Program-made: the position numbers and the translations under genes
Shown: piece after piece, positions 1 through 13,200 of the stretch
Layout of the letters: the number at the start of each line of letters is the position of its first letter
How positions within the stretch are numbered: the first letter of the stretch is position 1
IMG/VR virus record: IMGVR_UViG_3300021961_000038
Location: 49,407 to 113,406 of that record
Origin: a virus
Length of the DNA stretch: 64,000 bases
Reading direction: 5' to 3' (one strand)
The notes under the pieces: generated by a model
The model's input: the letters and a program-made list of their open reading frames with translations, nothing else
The model's database searches: none
What the model was told of the DNA's origin: nothing

Positions 1-1
1 A

Positions 2-304
2 ACAGTTTACATTGATGGAACACAAGCAGTGCATTTAAATTTACCAGGTGCCATTGATGCATCGGCGGCACTATCGGCTAGTGAAGCGTTAGCAACGCCA
101 GGTAAGCCAACACAAGATTTACCTGTGTGGTCTAATCCTAATACAGATCCAACAGCAAAATGGGACGAATTTAATTGGTATAAAGTTCCTGAAACATTTG
201 ACATTGTTAAGAGAAAACCTGTGCATGAACCTTGGGTAAATCACGAAAACATATCCAAGTCTAGAAGTTCTACATCAAGCACAGACAGAGATTCGGGCAA
301 TTAA
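2..304 (+). CDS. C-terminal fragment of a virion protein, possibly baseplate hub gp5-like
   Basis: The reading frame is open from the left edge of the window and stops at 304, so only about 100 C-terminal residues are present. The fragment is polar and carries a tail with the motif KPVHEPWVNHEN. From memory this resembles the C-terminal HEPW-containing end of gp5 (baseplate hub and tail lysozyme) in T4-like marine phages. Its place just before gp25 and gp6 fits a baseplate role. No lysozyme domain is visible because the N-terminal part lies outside the window. The identity as gp5 is an inference. Confidence 0.5.
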   Translation, partial: TVYIDGTQAVHLNLPGAIDASAALSASEALATPGKPTQDLPVWSNPNTDPTAKWDEFNWYKVPETFDIVKRKPVHEPWVNHENISKSRSSTSSTDRDSGN

Positions 305-324
305 TATAGGGGTTAAATACAAGC

Positions 325-765
325 ATGGCAAGATACAATGATATAAGAATTAAACCAAACCCAAATACGCTTGGTAACCAAGGCAGTAGAACCCAGGTTT
401 ACCGAGGCGTCAGCACGGTTAATCCTGATAACAGGAGTTTTACTACATATGATATTAATCTTATCAAGCAGGATATTATTAATCACTTTCATATACGCAA
501 GGGTGAAAAGATTTATAATCCAGAATTTGGAACAATTATTTGGAACATTTTATTTGAGCCATTTACAAACGTTGTTAAAGAGGCAGTAGCGAATGATGTT
601 GCTGACATTTTAAACAGCGAACCAAGAATTACAGTAGATAGTTTAAACATAGTTGAAAAGGACTACGGACTTCAAATTTTAGCGTCTGTAACCTATAAAA
701 CTTACAACATAAGTGAAACTTTACAGTTAAATTTTGACAGAGACAATGGGCTCATCTCGAATTAA
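325..765 (+). CDS. 25: Baseplate wedge subunit gp25
   Basis: The 146-residue protein has the gp25/GPW fold signature: a stretch around residues 52-80 with IRKGEKIYNPEFGTIIWNIL, matching the conserved region of T4 gp25 and GPW proteins where a chain of basic and G-T residues precedes W and F. In T4, gp25 sits in the baseplate wedge with gp6 and gp53 and helps start sheath assembly. The length is close to T4 gp25 (132 residues), with a longer N-terminus. A GGGG-type ribosome site lies about a dozen bases before the ATG. It is followed 32 bases later by gp6, the usual order in T4-like phages. Confidence 0.9.
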   Translation: MARYNDIRIKPNPNTLGNQGSRTQVYRGVSTVNPDNRSFTTYDINLIKQDIINHFHIRKGEKIYNPEFGTIIWNILFEPFTNVVKEAVANDVADILNSEPRITVDSLNIVEKDYGLQILASVTYKTYNISETLQLNFDRDNGLISN

Positions 766-797
766 CTGGGTAGTTAAAGATAAAGGTAAATATTGCT

Positions 798-3700
798 ATG
801 GCAAGTAATAACAGACAGAATTCACTATTAGCGAACGAAGATTGGAGCAAGATTTATAAGTCTTTCACCGACGCTGATTTCACATCATATGATTTTCCTA
901 CTTTACGTAGAACAATGCTTACATATCTTCGTAACAATTATCCAGAAGATTTTAACGATTACATTGAATCAAGTGAATATCTTGCCTTAATAGATCTTAT
1001 AGCATTTTTAGGTCAAAGTATCTCTTATAGAATTGACTTAAATGCTAGGGAAAACTTTATTGAATTAGCAGAACAAAAAGATAGTGTTTTAAGATTAGCA
1101 AGATTAGTAGGATATAACACAAAACGTAATCAGGGTGCAAGAGGATTACTAAAAGTTATCGGTGTGCAAACAACAGAAGGAGTACAAGATAGTTTAGGTG
1201 TTAGCCTTGCAAACAGATTTATTGTATGGAACGATGAAACAAACACAAACTGGTTAGAACAATTTCAAACAGTTTTAAATTCAGCAATGCCAGGACAAAT
1301 GGTAGTTGGTAAACCATCACAGTCAAATGTTGTCGGTGGAATTCAAACAGAACAATATAAACTTAACACAACAAACACTGATGTTCCTTTGTTTAACTTT
1401 TCTAAAACAATACAAGGAAGAAACGTTACATTTGAAATTGTTAGTGCGGGTGTTGAAAACTCAGATGTTACTGAAGAAACTCCAGTTTTAGGAAACAGTG
1501 TTGGATTTTTATATAGAAATGACAAAAGAGGAAACAGTTCACCTAACACAGGATTTTTCTTTCATTTTAAACAAGGATCACTACAAAGTTCAGCATTTAC
1601 ATTAAATGACCCAAGTCCAAACGAAATTGTAAATGTTGATGTTCCTAATATTAACAATTCTGATGTTTGGTTATGGCAAGTAGATAGATTCGGCAACTAC
1701 ACAAATCTATGGACAAAACTAGATTCTGTTTATGGAAGCAATGTTGTTTACAATTCTATCAATCAAAAAACAAGAACAATTTATAGTATTGCAACTAGAG
1801 ATCAAGATCAGGTTAGTTTAAATTTTGCTGACGGAAATTTTGGCGAATTACCAAAAGGTGATTTCCGTTTGTATTATAGAACTTCAAACGGGTTAAGTTA
1901 CATAATATCTCCAACTAATATGCAAAACATTGTTATTGAAGTTCCTTATGTAAACAAGAACGGTGTTTCTCATACATTAATTGTACAGATGGGATTACAA
2001 TCTTCTGTAACAAATTCTTCTGCAACTGAAACAGTTGATTCGATTAGAGAAAATGCACCACAGGCATTCTACACACAAAACAGAATGATTACCGGTGAGG
2101 ATTATAATACATATCCATTAACAAGTAATCAATCAATTATCAAAGCAAAAGCAGTTAATAGAGCAAGTTCAGGAATTTCAAGACAGTATGATATTGCAGA
2201 CCCAACAGGAAAATATTCAACAACTAATTTAATTGCTGACGATGGTATTTTATACAAAAATGATTTTGAAACTGATTTTACATTTACATTCCAAACACGT
2301 AATGATGTATTGGGTGTATTAAGAAATAATATTGAACCTATTATTACAAGTTTGCCAACAAAAGCATTTTACTATGATAAGTTTCCAAGAATTAGTACAA
2401 GCGGTATTAATATTGATTGGGTGCATTCAACATCAGCATCGAGTTCATCAACGGGTTATTTCCGTAACAATGTAAACAATGCTCCAATTACAGTCGGAAC
2501 GTTTACAAGTAACAACTTTAAATTTGTGCAATCAGATTCAATGATTAAATTTGTTCCACCTAGTGGAAGATACTTTTTGCCTAATGGTACACTAACAACA
2601 GTTAGAGGAAAAACAACTTCCAATTATATTTGGGCAAAAGTTATTAATGTTGTAGGTGACGGTTCAAATGGCGGACTAGGTAATTTAGATGATGATACAG
2701 GACCTGTAATTTTAAGTGAACAAATTCCTTCACTAGCAATACCAAGTGAAGTTATTCCTAATATTATTACAGATTTACCTACTGATATTGAAACAGAAAT
2801 TGTTGATCTAGTGTTTAACTACAAAACATTTGGTTTACGCTATGATCAGTCTAGTTTAACATGGAAAATTATTGCTAACGCTAACCTAAACACAAAAGAA
2901 GGCTTTAGTTTAGATCGACAAGGTGATACAACAGGAACCAAGTCAGATAAAAGTTGGTTTGTCTTATTTTCTAATGACGGTGAAACATATACTGTAACAT
3001 ATCGTGGATTAGATTATAGATTTGAAAGCGAAAATCTAATTCAATTCTTTGTTGATATTGGTAGTAAAAAGTTCAACAGTGAAACAGGTAAAGTAATTAA
3101 GGATCAGGTAAAAGTTCTTAAAGTAAATGAAGATCCAACACAGGATACAATTCTTGCAAAAGATTTCCAATGGGAAATTATTGCTCCTGTAACAAGTATT
3201 GATGGATATCAAGAAACTAATAAAATTGCAGTAAACTTTTATGATTCAGATGACGACGGAATGATAGATGATCCTGATTCTTTTATAAACATTGTTTCTC
3301 CTAATAATGTAGATAATAGAGGATATAAAAATAAATTTGTTTTCTTTCAAACATCAGTGGTTGGTAACAATACAATTACTTCTAAAGTAAGTTCAGACAA
3401 CTTTGTAATTTTTGACAAAGAAGAAAAAGTAACACTAGCAAACTTTACAGATGGACAATTATTTTATTTTTATGATCAAACAGAAGATGTTGTAAAACAG
3501 TATAATGCAACACTAGGTTCTTTGGTTTTAAAAAATGATTATTATGCAAAACCAGGTCGAGATGCGATCAAGTTTCAGTATATTCATAATGCAGAAAACG
3601 ATAGACGTTTAGATCCAAGTAAGACTAACATTATCGACCTGTATGTTTTAACAGATACATACGACAATCAATATAGATCATATATTAACGGTGGTGCGTC

Positions 3701-4256
3701 TAAACCAACTGCACCAACAACTGAACAACTTCGTATGCAGTTTGAAACTGAATTGAATAAAGTTAAAGCAATCAGTGATGAAATCATTTTCCATAGTGTA
3801 AGATATAAATCATTATTTGGTGCGGATTCGGAAACAGCATTACAGGCAACATTTAAAGTTGTTAAATCGCCCGGAATAACTCTAAGTGATAACGAAATTA
3901 GATCAAATGTAATTGAGGCAATTAATGAATTCTTTACAATTGATAATTGGAATTTTGGAGATAGTTTTTATTTTACAGAATTAGCAACATATGTACAAAC
4001 CAAGTTAATACCTAATGTTGCAAACTTTGTGATAGTTCCAAGAAGTAGCAGTCAGACTTTTGGATCACTATTTCAGGTATCAAGCAGATCAGACGAAATT
4101 TTTATTAGTACTGCAACTGTGGACAATGTTGAAATCATAGATAGCATAACAGCCGCTAACTTAAAAGCAGACGGTAATATTATTACCACAATCGATCAGG
4201 TTACAGGCGGAGTTTCAATTGCTTCTGGAACCGCAACATCGAGCAGTGGTTACTAG
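798..4256 (+). CDS. 6: Baseplate wedge subunit gp6
   Basis: This 1,152-residue protein directly follows gp25. The N-terminus (residues 1-110: LRRTMLTYLRNNYPEDFNDY, then a segment on inner-layer alpha helices) and the C-terminal third (SDNEIRSNVIEAINEFF, followed by FGDSFYFTELATYVQTKLIP) match gp6/gpJ-type baseplate wedge proteins. A QAFYTQNRMITGEDY motif near residue 425 is also typical. T4 gp6 has 660 residues, so this one is nearly twice as long, with a large insertion between the two conserved parts, as in other marine T4-like phages. It is predicted to form the ring of wedges around the hub. Confidence 0.88.
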   Translation: MASNNRQNSLLANEDWSKIYKSFTDADFTSYDFPTLRRTMLTYLRNNYPEDFNDYIESSEYLALIDLIAFLGQSISYRIDLNARENFIELAEQKDSVLRLARLVGYNTKRNQGARGLLKVIGVQTTEGVQDSLGVSLANRFIVWNDETNTNWLEQFQTVLNSAMPGQMVVGKPSQSNVVGGIQTEQYKLNTTNTDVPLFNFSKTIQGRNVTFEIVSAGVENSDVTEETPVLGNSVGFLYRNDKRGNSSPNTGFFFHFKQGSLQSSAFTLNDPSPNEIVNVDVPNINNSDVWLWQVDRFGNYTNLWTKLDSVYGSNVVYNSINQKTRTIYSIATRDQDQVSLNFADGNFGELPKGDFRLYYRTSNGLSYIISPTNMQNIVIEVPYVNKNGVSHTLIVQMGLQSSVTNSSATETVDSIRENAPQAFYTQNRMITGEDYNTYPLTSNQSIIKAKAVNRASSGISRQYDIADPTGKYSTTNLIADDGILYKNDFETDFTFTFQTRNDVLGVLRNNIEPIITSLPTKAFYYDKFPRISTSGINIDWVHSTSASSSSTGYFRNNVNNAPITVGTFTSNNFKFVQSDSMIKFVPPSGRYFLPNGTLTTVRGKTTSNYIWAKVINVVGDGSNGGLGNLDDDTGPVILSEQIPSLAIPSEVIPNIITDLPTDIETEIVDLVFNYKTFGLRYDQSSLTWKIIANANLNTKEGFSLDRQGDTTGTKSDKSWFVLFSNDGETYTVTYRGLDYRFESENLIQFFVDIGSKKFNSETGKVIKDQVKVLKVNEDPTQDTILAKDFQWEIIAPVTSIDGYQETNKIAVNFYDSDDDGMIDDPDSFINIVSPNNVDNRGYKNKFVFFQTSVVGNNTITSKVSSDNFVIFDKEEKVTLANFTDGQLFYFYDQTEDVVKQYNATLGSLVLKNDYYAKPGRDAIKFQYIHNAENDRRLDPSKTNIIDLYVLTDTYDNQYRSYINGGASKPTAPTTEQLRMQFETELNKVKAISDEIIFHSVRYKSLFGADSETALQATFKVVKSPGITLSDNEIRSNVIEAINEFFTIDNWNFGDSFYFTELATYVQTKLIPNVANFVIVPRSSSQTFGSLFQVSSRSDEIFISTATVDNVEIIDSITAANLKADGNIITTIDQVTGGVSIASGTATSSSGY

Positions 4257-4270
4257 AAGGTAATTGAAAG

Positions 4271-7200
4271 ATGGCATATAGCGAAGACAATCAAACACCA
4301 ATAAGTGTTGAAAATAAAGACAAGCACCGTAATAGTGCTGATCTTTTACCTTTGTATTTTAGAACTGAAGCAAATAAAAAGTTCTTAGGTGCAACACTTG
4401 ACAGTTTAATTTCTAAAGGTAATTTAGAAAGATTAAACGGTTATGTTGGTTCAAGATATTCTAAAAATAGCAAACCCTCAGACGTTTATATTCCTGAACC
4501 AACTAATAATAGAAGAAGATATAATTTTCTTCCTAGCGTTGTAATTCGAGATGATTTTGCGGATAAGACAGAATGGGTAGCAACGTATGATGATCTAATA
4601 AATCAAATTAATTATTTTAACGGTGAAACAACCAATCATAGTAGATTAACATCAAGCGATTATTACGTATGGAATCCACTAATTGATTTTGACAAGTTTG
4701 TTAATTACCGTCAATATTATTGGCTACCTAATGGTCCTTCTCCGGTAACAGTAACAGGAAATTCTGAAGGTACTACAAGCACATTTCAGGTAACAAACAG
4801 CGGAAACGAAGCATGGGTGTTTACGCCTAACGGTTTTAGCAAAAATCCTATATTAACATTGTATAGAGGTGCAACATATGTCTTTGATGTTAATGCAGTA
4901 GGACATCCTTTCTATCTTAAAGTATCAAAACAGATTGGTGCAGTAGATCAATACAATGATGGTGTACAAAATAACGGAACAGAAGTAGGAGTAGTTACTT
5001 TTACAGTACCGTCATCTGCTCCAGACACATTATATTATGTCTGTGGTAGACATCAATCAATGCAGGGATTTTTTGAAATTAAAAATGCCGAAGAAGAATT
5101 AACGGTTAATATTAATACAGAAATTTTAGGTAAGAAAGAATACACCAGTGCTAACGGTGTTAAGTTTACTAACGGACTTAAGGTTAACTTTGAAGGAGAG
5201 GTTACTCCTACAACTTATAAGAATAGAAATTTTTATGTTGAAGGTGTTGGAGATAAGATAAAACTTATTCCAGAAGATCAATTAAGAACTCCGGAAATTT
5301 ACAGTTCAAACTTTGACTATGAGTTTGATGTTGAAGAATATGATGACACTCCGTTTGATGATGTTGAGAGTTATCCAACAAAGCAAGAATATATTACAAT
5401 TAACAGAAGTGCTCAAGATAAAAATCCATGGAGCAGATATAATAGATGGGTTCACAAAGATGTTATCGAAGCATCTGCAACATACAATAACACAGTTATT
5501 GTTCTTGATGAAAATCAACGTGCAAAAAGACCTATTATTGAATTTAATCCTAATATTAAATTACATAACTTTGCCTCTTATGGTAGAGATTATATTGATC
5601 TAATCGATACTCGAACAACAGATGTTATGAGTGATGTTGAAGGGTCAATTGGATACTATGTAGATGAAGTTATTCTTAAAAAAGGAATGCGTATTATTTT
5701 CAATGCAGATCCTGATATTACTGTTAAAGGTAAAATTTATGAAGTAGACTTTGTTGAATTTGAAGGTAAATCAAGAGTACATTTAGAAGAAGTATATACT
5801 CCTGTTGTAGGCGACGGTGTTGTTGTTGTCGACGGCGAAGGTAATCAAGGTAAGAGTTGGTTTTATAATGGAACAACTTGGATTCAAGGACAGCAGAAAA
5901 CTTCTTTAAACCAAGCACCTAAATTTGATTTATTTGACAAAGCAGGTAATAGTTATTCAGATGAAACTTATTATAGTGGAACAACATTTAAAGGTAATGA
6001 ACTTGTTAGTTACAAAGTAGGTAGCGGATCCAATGACGTAATTTTAGGATTTCCTATCTCCTACCAAAACGTAAACAACGTTGGTGATATTGTTTTTGAA
6101 TTTGATTGGGACGATAATACTTTTAATTTTACAGACAATACAACAATTAAAACGGTTGACACAGCAAGTGGATATGTTAAAATCTTTTCTGATGCTACAA
6201 CAAGTCGTTATGAAGGCGGATGGTTAAAAGCAAAACAAAAAACAAGACAAGGTATTATACAGTTAAATGATATTGAACAAGCAACAAATACATTACAAAT
6301 AGTTTGTATTGATAATCCACATCTTTATCTCAATGATATGGAGATCACAATTGAGTTTAATGATAAGGTATACAAACCAACAACTGACTTTAATCTTATT
6401 ACAAACGAAGTTACAAACACAGTATCTTTGGTGTTTTCAAGTGTAACAATACCTGCAAATACAAGAACAGTTTTAAAAGTTCATACAAAACAAAAACCAA
6501 ATGCAAATGGTTTTTATGAACCACCTCTTAACTTAACAAACAATGCTGAAAACAACGACTTAACTACATTTACTTTAGGTAGTATAAGTGACCATTTCAA
6601 AACTATATTTGAAAACAATGTTAACATTACAGGCGAAGCATTTGGACCTAACAATTCAAGAGATTTAACAAATATTCATGTAAGTGGATTACGCTATGTT
6701 AAACACGGTGGTTCGTTATTGAATAGTATTTTTAGTTTAGTTGATTATGATACTAATCTTATTAAAGCAATTAGAAAACAAGCAAAAGATTATAACTTCT
6801 TTAAAGAACAGTTTTTAGTTAAAGGCTTAGAACTTGAATTATCAGGTAACGTAAGCAATGATGTTGACGACATTCTTTATGCAATGTCATTGGATAAAAA
6901 AATATCATCACCTTATTACTATTCTGATATGGCTGGATTTGGTAAAAAAGTATCCATTAGAGAATATACAAAGTCAGCACCAACACAACAGGTATTTGGT
7001 TTAGATTCTAACTTTAAAATTTCCGAACTATCAAATAGATCAATCTATGTTTATGTTAATGATCAACAATTATATTATGGTCAAGATTATGAATTTGATC
7101 CTGTCGATAACGGTGTAACTATTTTAAAGAAAACAGCAGTTGGCGACAAAATTACAATCAAAGATTATGATACAGTTGGTAACGTCATTCCACAAACACC

Positions 7201-10200
7201 AACTAAGTTAGGATTATATCCTAAATTTAAACCAGAAATTTATACTGACACGTCTTATGTAACTCCTCGTGAAATGCTTAAAGGTCATGACGGATCAATT
7301 ACAGCAACATACGGCGATGTAAGAGATGACTTATTATTAGAATTTGAAAAGAGAATTTACAACAATATTAAAGTTTCTTACAACAGAGATGTGTTTGATA
7401 TTAATGAATACATACCAGGTGCATTTAGAGATACAGAATATTCTTTAGAAGAATTTACAAGAATTATGCGTAATGATTTTGGATCATGGGCATCATTATA
7501 TCAAGTAGATATCACAACAAATAATGTAACGGATGTTGATAATCTTTTTACAATAAATTATAATTCAACATTAGATACAATTAATAACGAATTATTGCCA
7601 GGTTACTGGAAAGGAATCTATAATAAGTTTTACGGAACATGGAGACCTAATATTGCTCCGTGGGAGTGTTTAGGTTTTAGTGAAAAACCTGATTGGTGGG
7701 AAAGCGAATACGGTCCAGCACCATACACTTCTGGTAACAAAAAATTATGGGATGATATACAACTAGGAAGAATACGATATAAAACAGGAGAACAAATTAA
7801 TCCTGTTTATGCGAGATCAAAACTGTCAAGCATTATTCCTGTTAATGAGTATGGTGATTTATTAGATCCTGTTAGAGTAGGAATTGTTGGAGAACTTAAT
7901 AATGCAACATTAACTAGAGACTTTGTGTTTGGTGATTTTCATCCAGCAGAAATTTCTTGGAGAACATCTAGTTGGTATCCATATGCATTACAGATTGCAT
8001 TAGCACTAACTAAACCTGCACAGTATTTAGGTAGTTTGTTTGATACATCACAAAATGAAATTGCACCTAGTGGAAGTTTATTGTATAAATCATCAGGAAA
8101 AATATTAGATTTAACTGATGCAAAAATACACACATTAGATTATAATAATGTAAAGCACTTTGGGTTAGGCTATCATGTTTTTGTTGTTGAGTACTTAAAA
8201 AGTTTAGATAAACCTGTTAGTGAAAGTTATTACACAAAAATTTCTAAAACAAGTATGAACTTGGTTTATAAGTTAGGCGGCTTTGCGGCTAAAAGCAGAT
8301 TGCGTGTTTTATTAGAAAGTTCAAACCCTGACAGCAAAGAAACAAGCATTTTCTTACCGGCAGAAAATTACGAATTAAAATTTAGAACATCTAATCCTGT
8401 AAAATCATCAAAACTAAGTGGAATTATTGTTGAAAAAACAGAAAGAGGATATCTAGTTAGAGGATATGATAATTTACAGCCTTACTTTACAGTTTATGAT
8501 CCAATCCATCAAAAGGACGATCCTGTTATTAATGTTGGCGGAACAAGTGCCAAATATGTTTTATGGACTAGAGAGAAATTCTATGGCATAGGACAAATTG
8601 TCGAATCAGGCGGAAGATATTATCGTTGTAAAGAACAGCACACAAGCACGAATGAATTTGATCCTAGCAAATTTACAACATTACCAAATCTTCCTTTAAC
8701 AGGCGGTGCCGAAGTACAAAAACCAAGACGATGGAAAACTAAATCTAAAGTTGTTCCATACGGCACAACTTATCAAAAAATACAGGATGTTTATGATCTT
8801 ATCTTAGGTTATGGTAAATGGCTAGAAGATGAAGGTTTTATATTTGACAAATATCTATCAGAATTATTAGAAATTCAAAACTGGGAATTCTCTGGTAAAG
8901 AATTTTTATTCTGGACCACACAAGGATGGTCATCAAACAGTGTTATTGCATTGGCTCCTTTTGCAGACGGAATTAAATTTAGTTTCAGTGCAGGACAAGT
9001 TGACAATGTATTAAACAGTTTTTATGATTATACTATTTTAACAGCAAGTGGTAGTATATTACCGCGTGATCAATTTAGCACAACAAGACAAGACGGTGCG
9101 TTTACAATTAGACCTCGCGATACAAATAACGGAATTTATTTTATACAATTAAATCTTGTACAAAAAGAACACGTTATTGTATTTGATGATAAAAGTCAGT
9201 TCGGTGATATTCTTTATGATCAAGAAGCAGGTTATAGAGCAAAACGTATTAAACTATTAGGGTTTAAAACTAGTGAGTGGAATGGTGATTACTATTCTCC
9301 AGGTTTTATTTACGATGAAGCACAAATTACAGATTGGTTACAGTTTAAAGATTATTATCTAGGTGAAGTTGTAAGATATAAAAGCGTTTATTATAGTGCT
9401 AAAAAGTTTATTCCTGGAGTAGATAAATTTGAAATCAATGATTGGATATATCTAGGAACAAAACCGATTGCTGAACTTTTACCAAACTTAGATTATAAAG
9501 CAAGTTCTTTTGAAGATTTTTATAGTTTAGAAAGTGAAAACTTTGATGTTAATCAAACTAAATTTGCACAACATTTGGTAGGATATCAAAAGCGTACATA
9601 TCTTGACAATTTAATTCAAGACGAAACTACACAGTATAAATTCTATCAAGGATTTATTAAAGAAAAAGGAACAAAAAATTCAATTGAAAAAATTCAACGT
9701 TTAAGAATTGAAGGCGTTGACACAAACATTGATATTGACGAAGAATGGGCATTTAAGGTCGGAAGTTTAGGAAGTAATTCGACTGTTAAAGAAATAGAGT
9801 TTGCATTAGATGAAACATTAAATGTCGATAATCCTCAAGGTTACGATTTTGTTTCTCAACGATCTACAGGAACTACAAGCAGTAACATTATTAAGTTATT
9901 ATCAAAAGATATTGCTGTTAAGCCATCGGACTATAATAACAATCCTTGGCCGTTGTATGATAGATCAGTATCTGAAAACACCATTGATTATCTTCAAAAA
10001 CTTCCTGTTGCAGGAACACCTAGGCTTGATGATGTAACAATAACGCTTTTTAATTATGATGATATTATTGGTAACGCTGTTGTAAATTCTTTAAAAGAAG
10101 GAGATACTATCTGGCTTGCTAAAAATAAAAGAAAAGATTGGGACGTTTTAAGATTAACAGGACTTAGATCTAGATTAACACAAACAGAAAACAAAACACC

Positions 10201-13200
10201 TAGCATTGACGGTAACGGTATTGTAACACTATACACAGATTTACCGCACGGTTTATCACAAGGATCAATTATTTCAATTAAAGACTTTGATCCTTTAATT
10301 GATAATGTTTATGAAGTTAATAGTGTATTAAGTTCTGATACATTTACTATAAGAACAGATTATGATACATTACCTTTGCAGTCTGATAGTTCAACAGGCA
10401 GTTTATTAGAATTTGTTTCAATCAGATTAGCAAACATTGACGATTTAAATGATCTAAAAGAAGTAACAGAATTTGCTGTGGGAAGTAAAGTATTTGCTGA
10501 TTCAGATTCTAACGGTAATTGGGGAGTATACGAAAAGTCAACAGCATTTGTAAGAAACAAATTTGGATGTGTTAATAACATTCCTGATCAATCATTTGGT
10601 CAAACAGTTATTTCTGGAGACTCAGGAAGATTAATTGTTGTTGGTGCAACACAGGGCGGCGATGAAGGTAACGTTTATATATTAAGAAGAAAATTTAATA
10701 CTGATATATCAACACTTGAAGGAGTACAAGGTTTTGCTCTCAGTGCCAACGCACTAGACAATCTTGTTGATGGAAGACCTAAGTTCGGTTGGAGTTTAGC
10801 ACTATCACAAACAGATACACATTTGGTTGCAGGTGCACCGTTTGCCTCAAACTTTAGATCTACAAGCGATTCGAATAAACCTAAATTCTTTTTTGGAGCA
10901 ACAGGTTCTGCTGTTCAAGGAAGCGTAAAATCAGGCGTTATAAAAGTTTTAAAATACAACACACTAACAAACTTGTATGATACAGAATATGTTTTAGGAT
11001 CACCAGATCCTCAATCAAATGCAGAGTTTGGTTATTCTGTTGCTATTTCAGATACAAGATTATTGGTAGGTGCCCCTGGACAAACAGGAGATCAAGGTAA
11101 TGTGTTTATTTTCGAAAAAGTTAATGACGATTGGCGTGTTGCAACAAACTATAAATTAGGATTTTCAAATGCTAGATCGGGAGATAGATTTGGTGAAATT
11201 ATTGCTTCATCAAAAGACCTATCAACTATTGCCGTAAGTGCGTCAGGCTATGAAGTAAACGAGGATAGCACTTATGACATTTCAGAAGGTGCTGTTCATA
11301 TCTATACATATAACACATCAACATCTTCATATGATTTATTGCAATCACTAACAGCATCTACACTTGGTCTTGGAATAACAACAGGAGACCAATTTGGTAG
11401 AGCAATTTCTTTAAATGATGACGGAACAGTTTTAGTTGTTGGTACACCTTATAGTGATATTAAGACTAATAACAATGGAGCAGTATACTACTTTAAAAAA
11501 TCAGGTAATACATTTGTTCTTGATCAAGTAATACTTTCGCCAGAAAAACTTTTAGGAGAAAGATTCGGAACCAACATTTCTTTGAATTCTGCAGGTGATT
11601 CTTTTGTGGTATATGCTGAGGGCGGTAGAAACGAAACCGAAACAGTATTTGATCAATACATTACACCAAATAATCCTGCTAGTGGTGAGAACGATTTCCC
11701 AACTACCTTTGATGCAAACACAACAAAGATTACAGACTTTACACAAGCAACAGGTACAGTTTACTCTTATACTAAACTAGGAACTAAATTTGTGTTTGGT
11801 CAAAAGTTGGTTAGTTATGATATTTCAACTAATGATGGTTTTGGTCAAGGATTAGATTATTCCACTAATAGTGTATTAATTGGTGCACCGCAAGGAAATC
11901 TTGATACAGGAGAGCAAACTGGTACGTTATATGTTTACCAGAAAGAAAAAACTGCTGGTTGGAATCTATTAAGACAAGAAACAGAATTTACTAACCCTTA
12001 TAAAATTAAAAACGTATTCACATATGATACAACAAAAAGTGAAGTAAAAGATTATTTAGAAGTGTTAGACCCTGCTAAAGGAAAAATTCCTTTCCTAGCA
12101 GAAGCAGAATTAAGTTACAAAACAAACGTAGATCCGGCAATTTATAGCGTTAGTGATAAAAATGTAAATGTTAATGAGAATAAGCCTTGGACTGATGAAC
12201 ACGTGGGCGAGTTGTGGTGGGATTTAGACTCGGTTCGTTATGTTTATTACGAACAAGGAGATACAGAATTTAGAACTAATAACTGGGGAACATTATTTCC
12301 TGGATCGTCAATTGACATCTATGAATGGATTGAATCAGACATATTACCAAGTGAATGGAATGAAATTGCAGACACCAACGAAGGTATTGCAATAGGATTT
12401 AGCGGACAAGCAAGATATGATAACAACACACTAGCAGTTAAACGTGTGTACAATTCAACCACAAATTCATTCCAAACAAGATATTACTATTGGGTTAAAA
12501 ATTCAGTTATTGTTCCAGATGAAAATAACAAAAGAAGAATTCCTGCAATTGAAGTAGCGAATATCATTACTAATCCTATTGCTTACGGAATTAAAAGTTT
12601 ACAAGTTTTAAGTAAAAATAGTATTAGTTTGTCTAATATTAAAACTACATTAGCAGATAAAAATGTAAGTATTGCAATTTACTATTCTAATGTTGAAACA
12701 GATTTACCTGAACACAACGAGTGGTTACTATTAAGAAATAATCAAACTGCTAAGATTGATCATAGTTTATTAATCAAAAAATTATACGACAGTTTAGTTG
12801 GTTTTGATGATCAAGGAAATGCTGTTCCGGATCCTAACTTACCTGCACAACGAAAATACGGATTACAGATACGTCCAAGACAGTCTATGTTTAAAGATAG
12901 ATTACAGGCGTTAAAAGTAGTGCTTACATTTGTTAACCAAGTAATGACAGGTGAAAGAATTGTTGATACTAAAAACATTTCAAAACTTCGTCAAAACGAC
13001 CCACAACCAACTGCTATTTCAGGAAAATATGATGTTAAGGTTGATAACTTTAGCGATATAGAACTTATTGGAACACAGGAACTAATTCAAGGCAAACTAT
13101 CGCCAGTGTTTAAAAATGGTCGTTTAAGTAAAGTTAATATTGTAACACAAGGATTTGGTTATAAAATTGCACCAGAAGTAGTTATTGTTGGTGACGGTTC

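Noticed and set aside
301-820. TTAAATAC and GTAAATAT before the gp25 and gp6 genes as late promoters
   Set aside because: They lie only 6-8 bases before the ATG, too close for a promoter with a leader, and overlap the ribosome sites; similar GTAAATAC before 26059 was rejected for the same reason.
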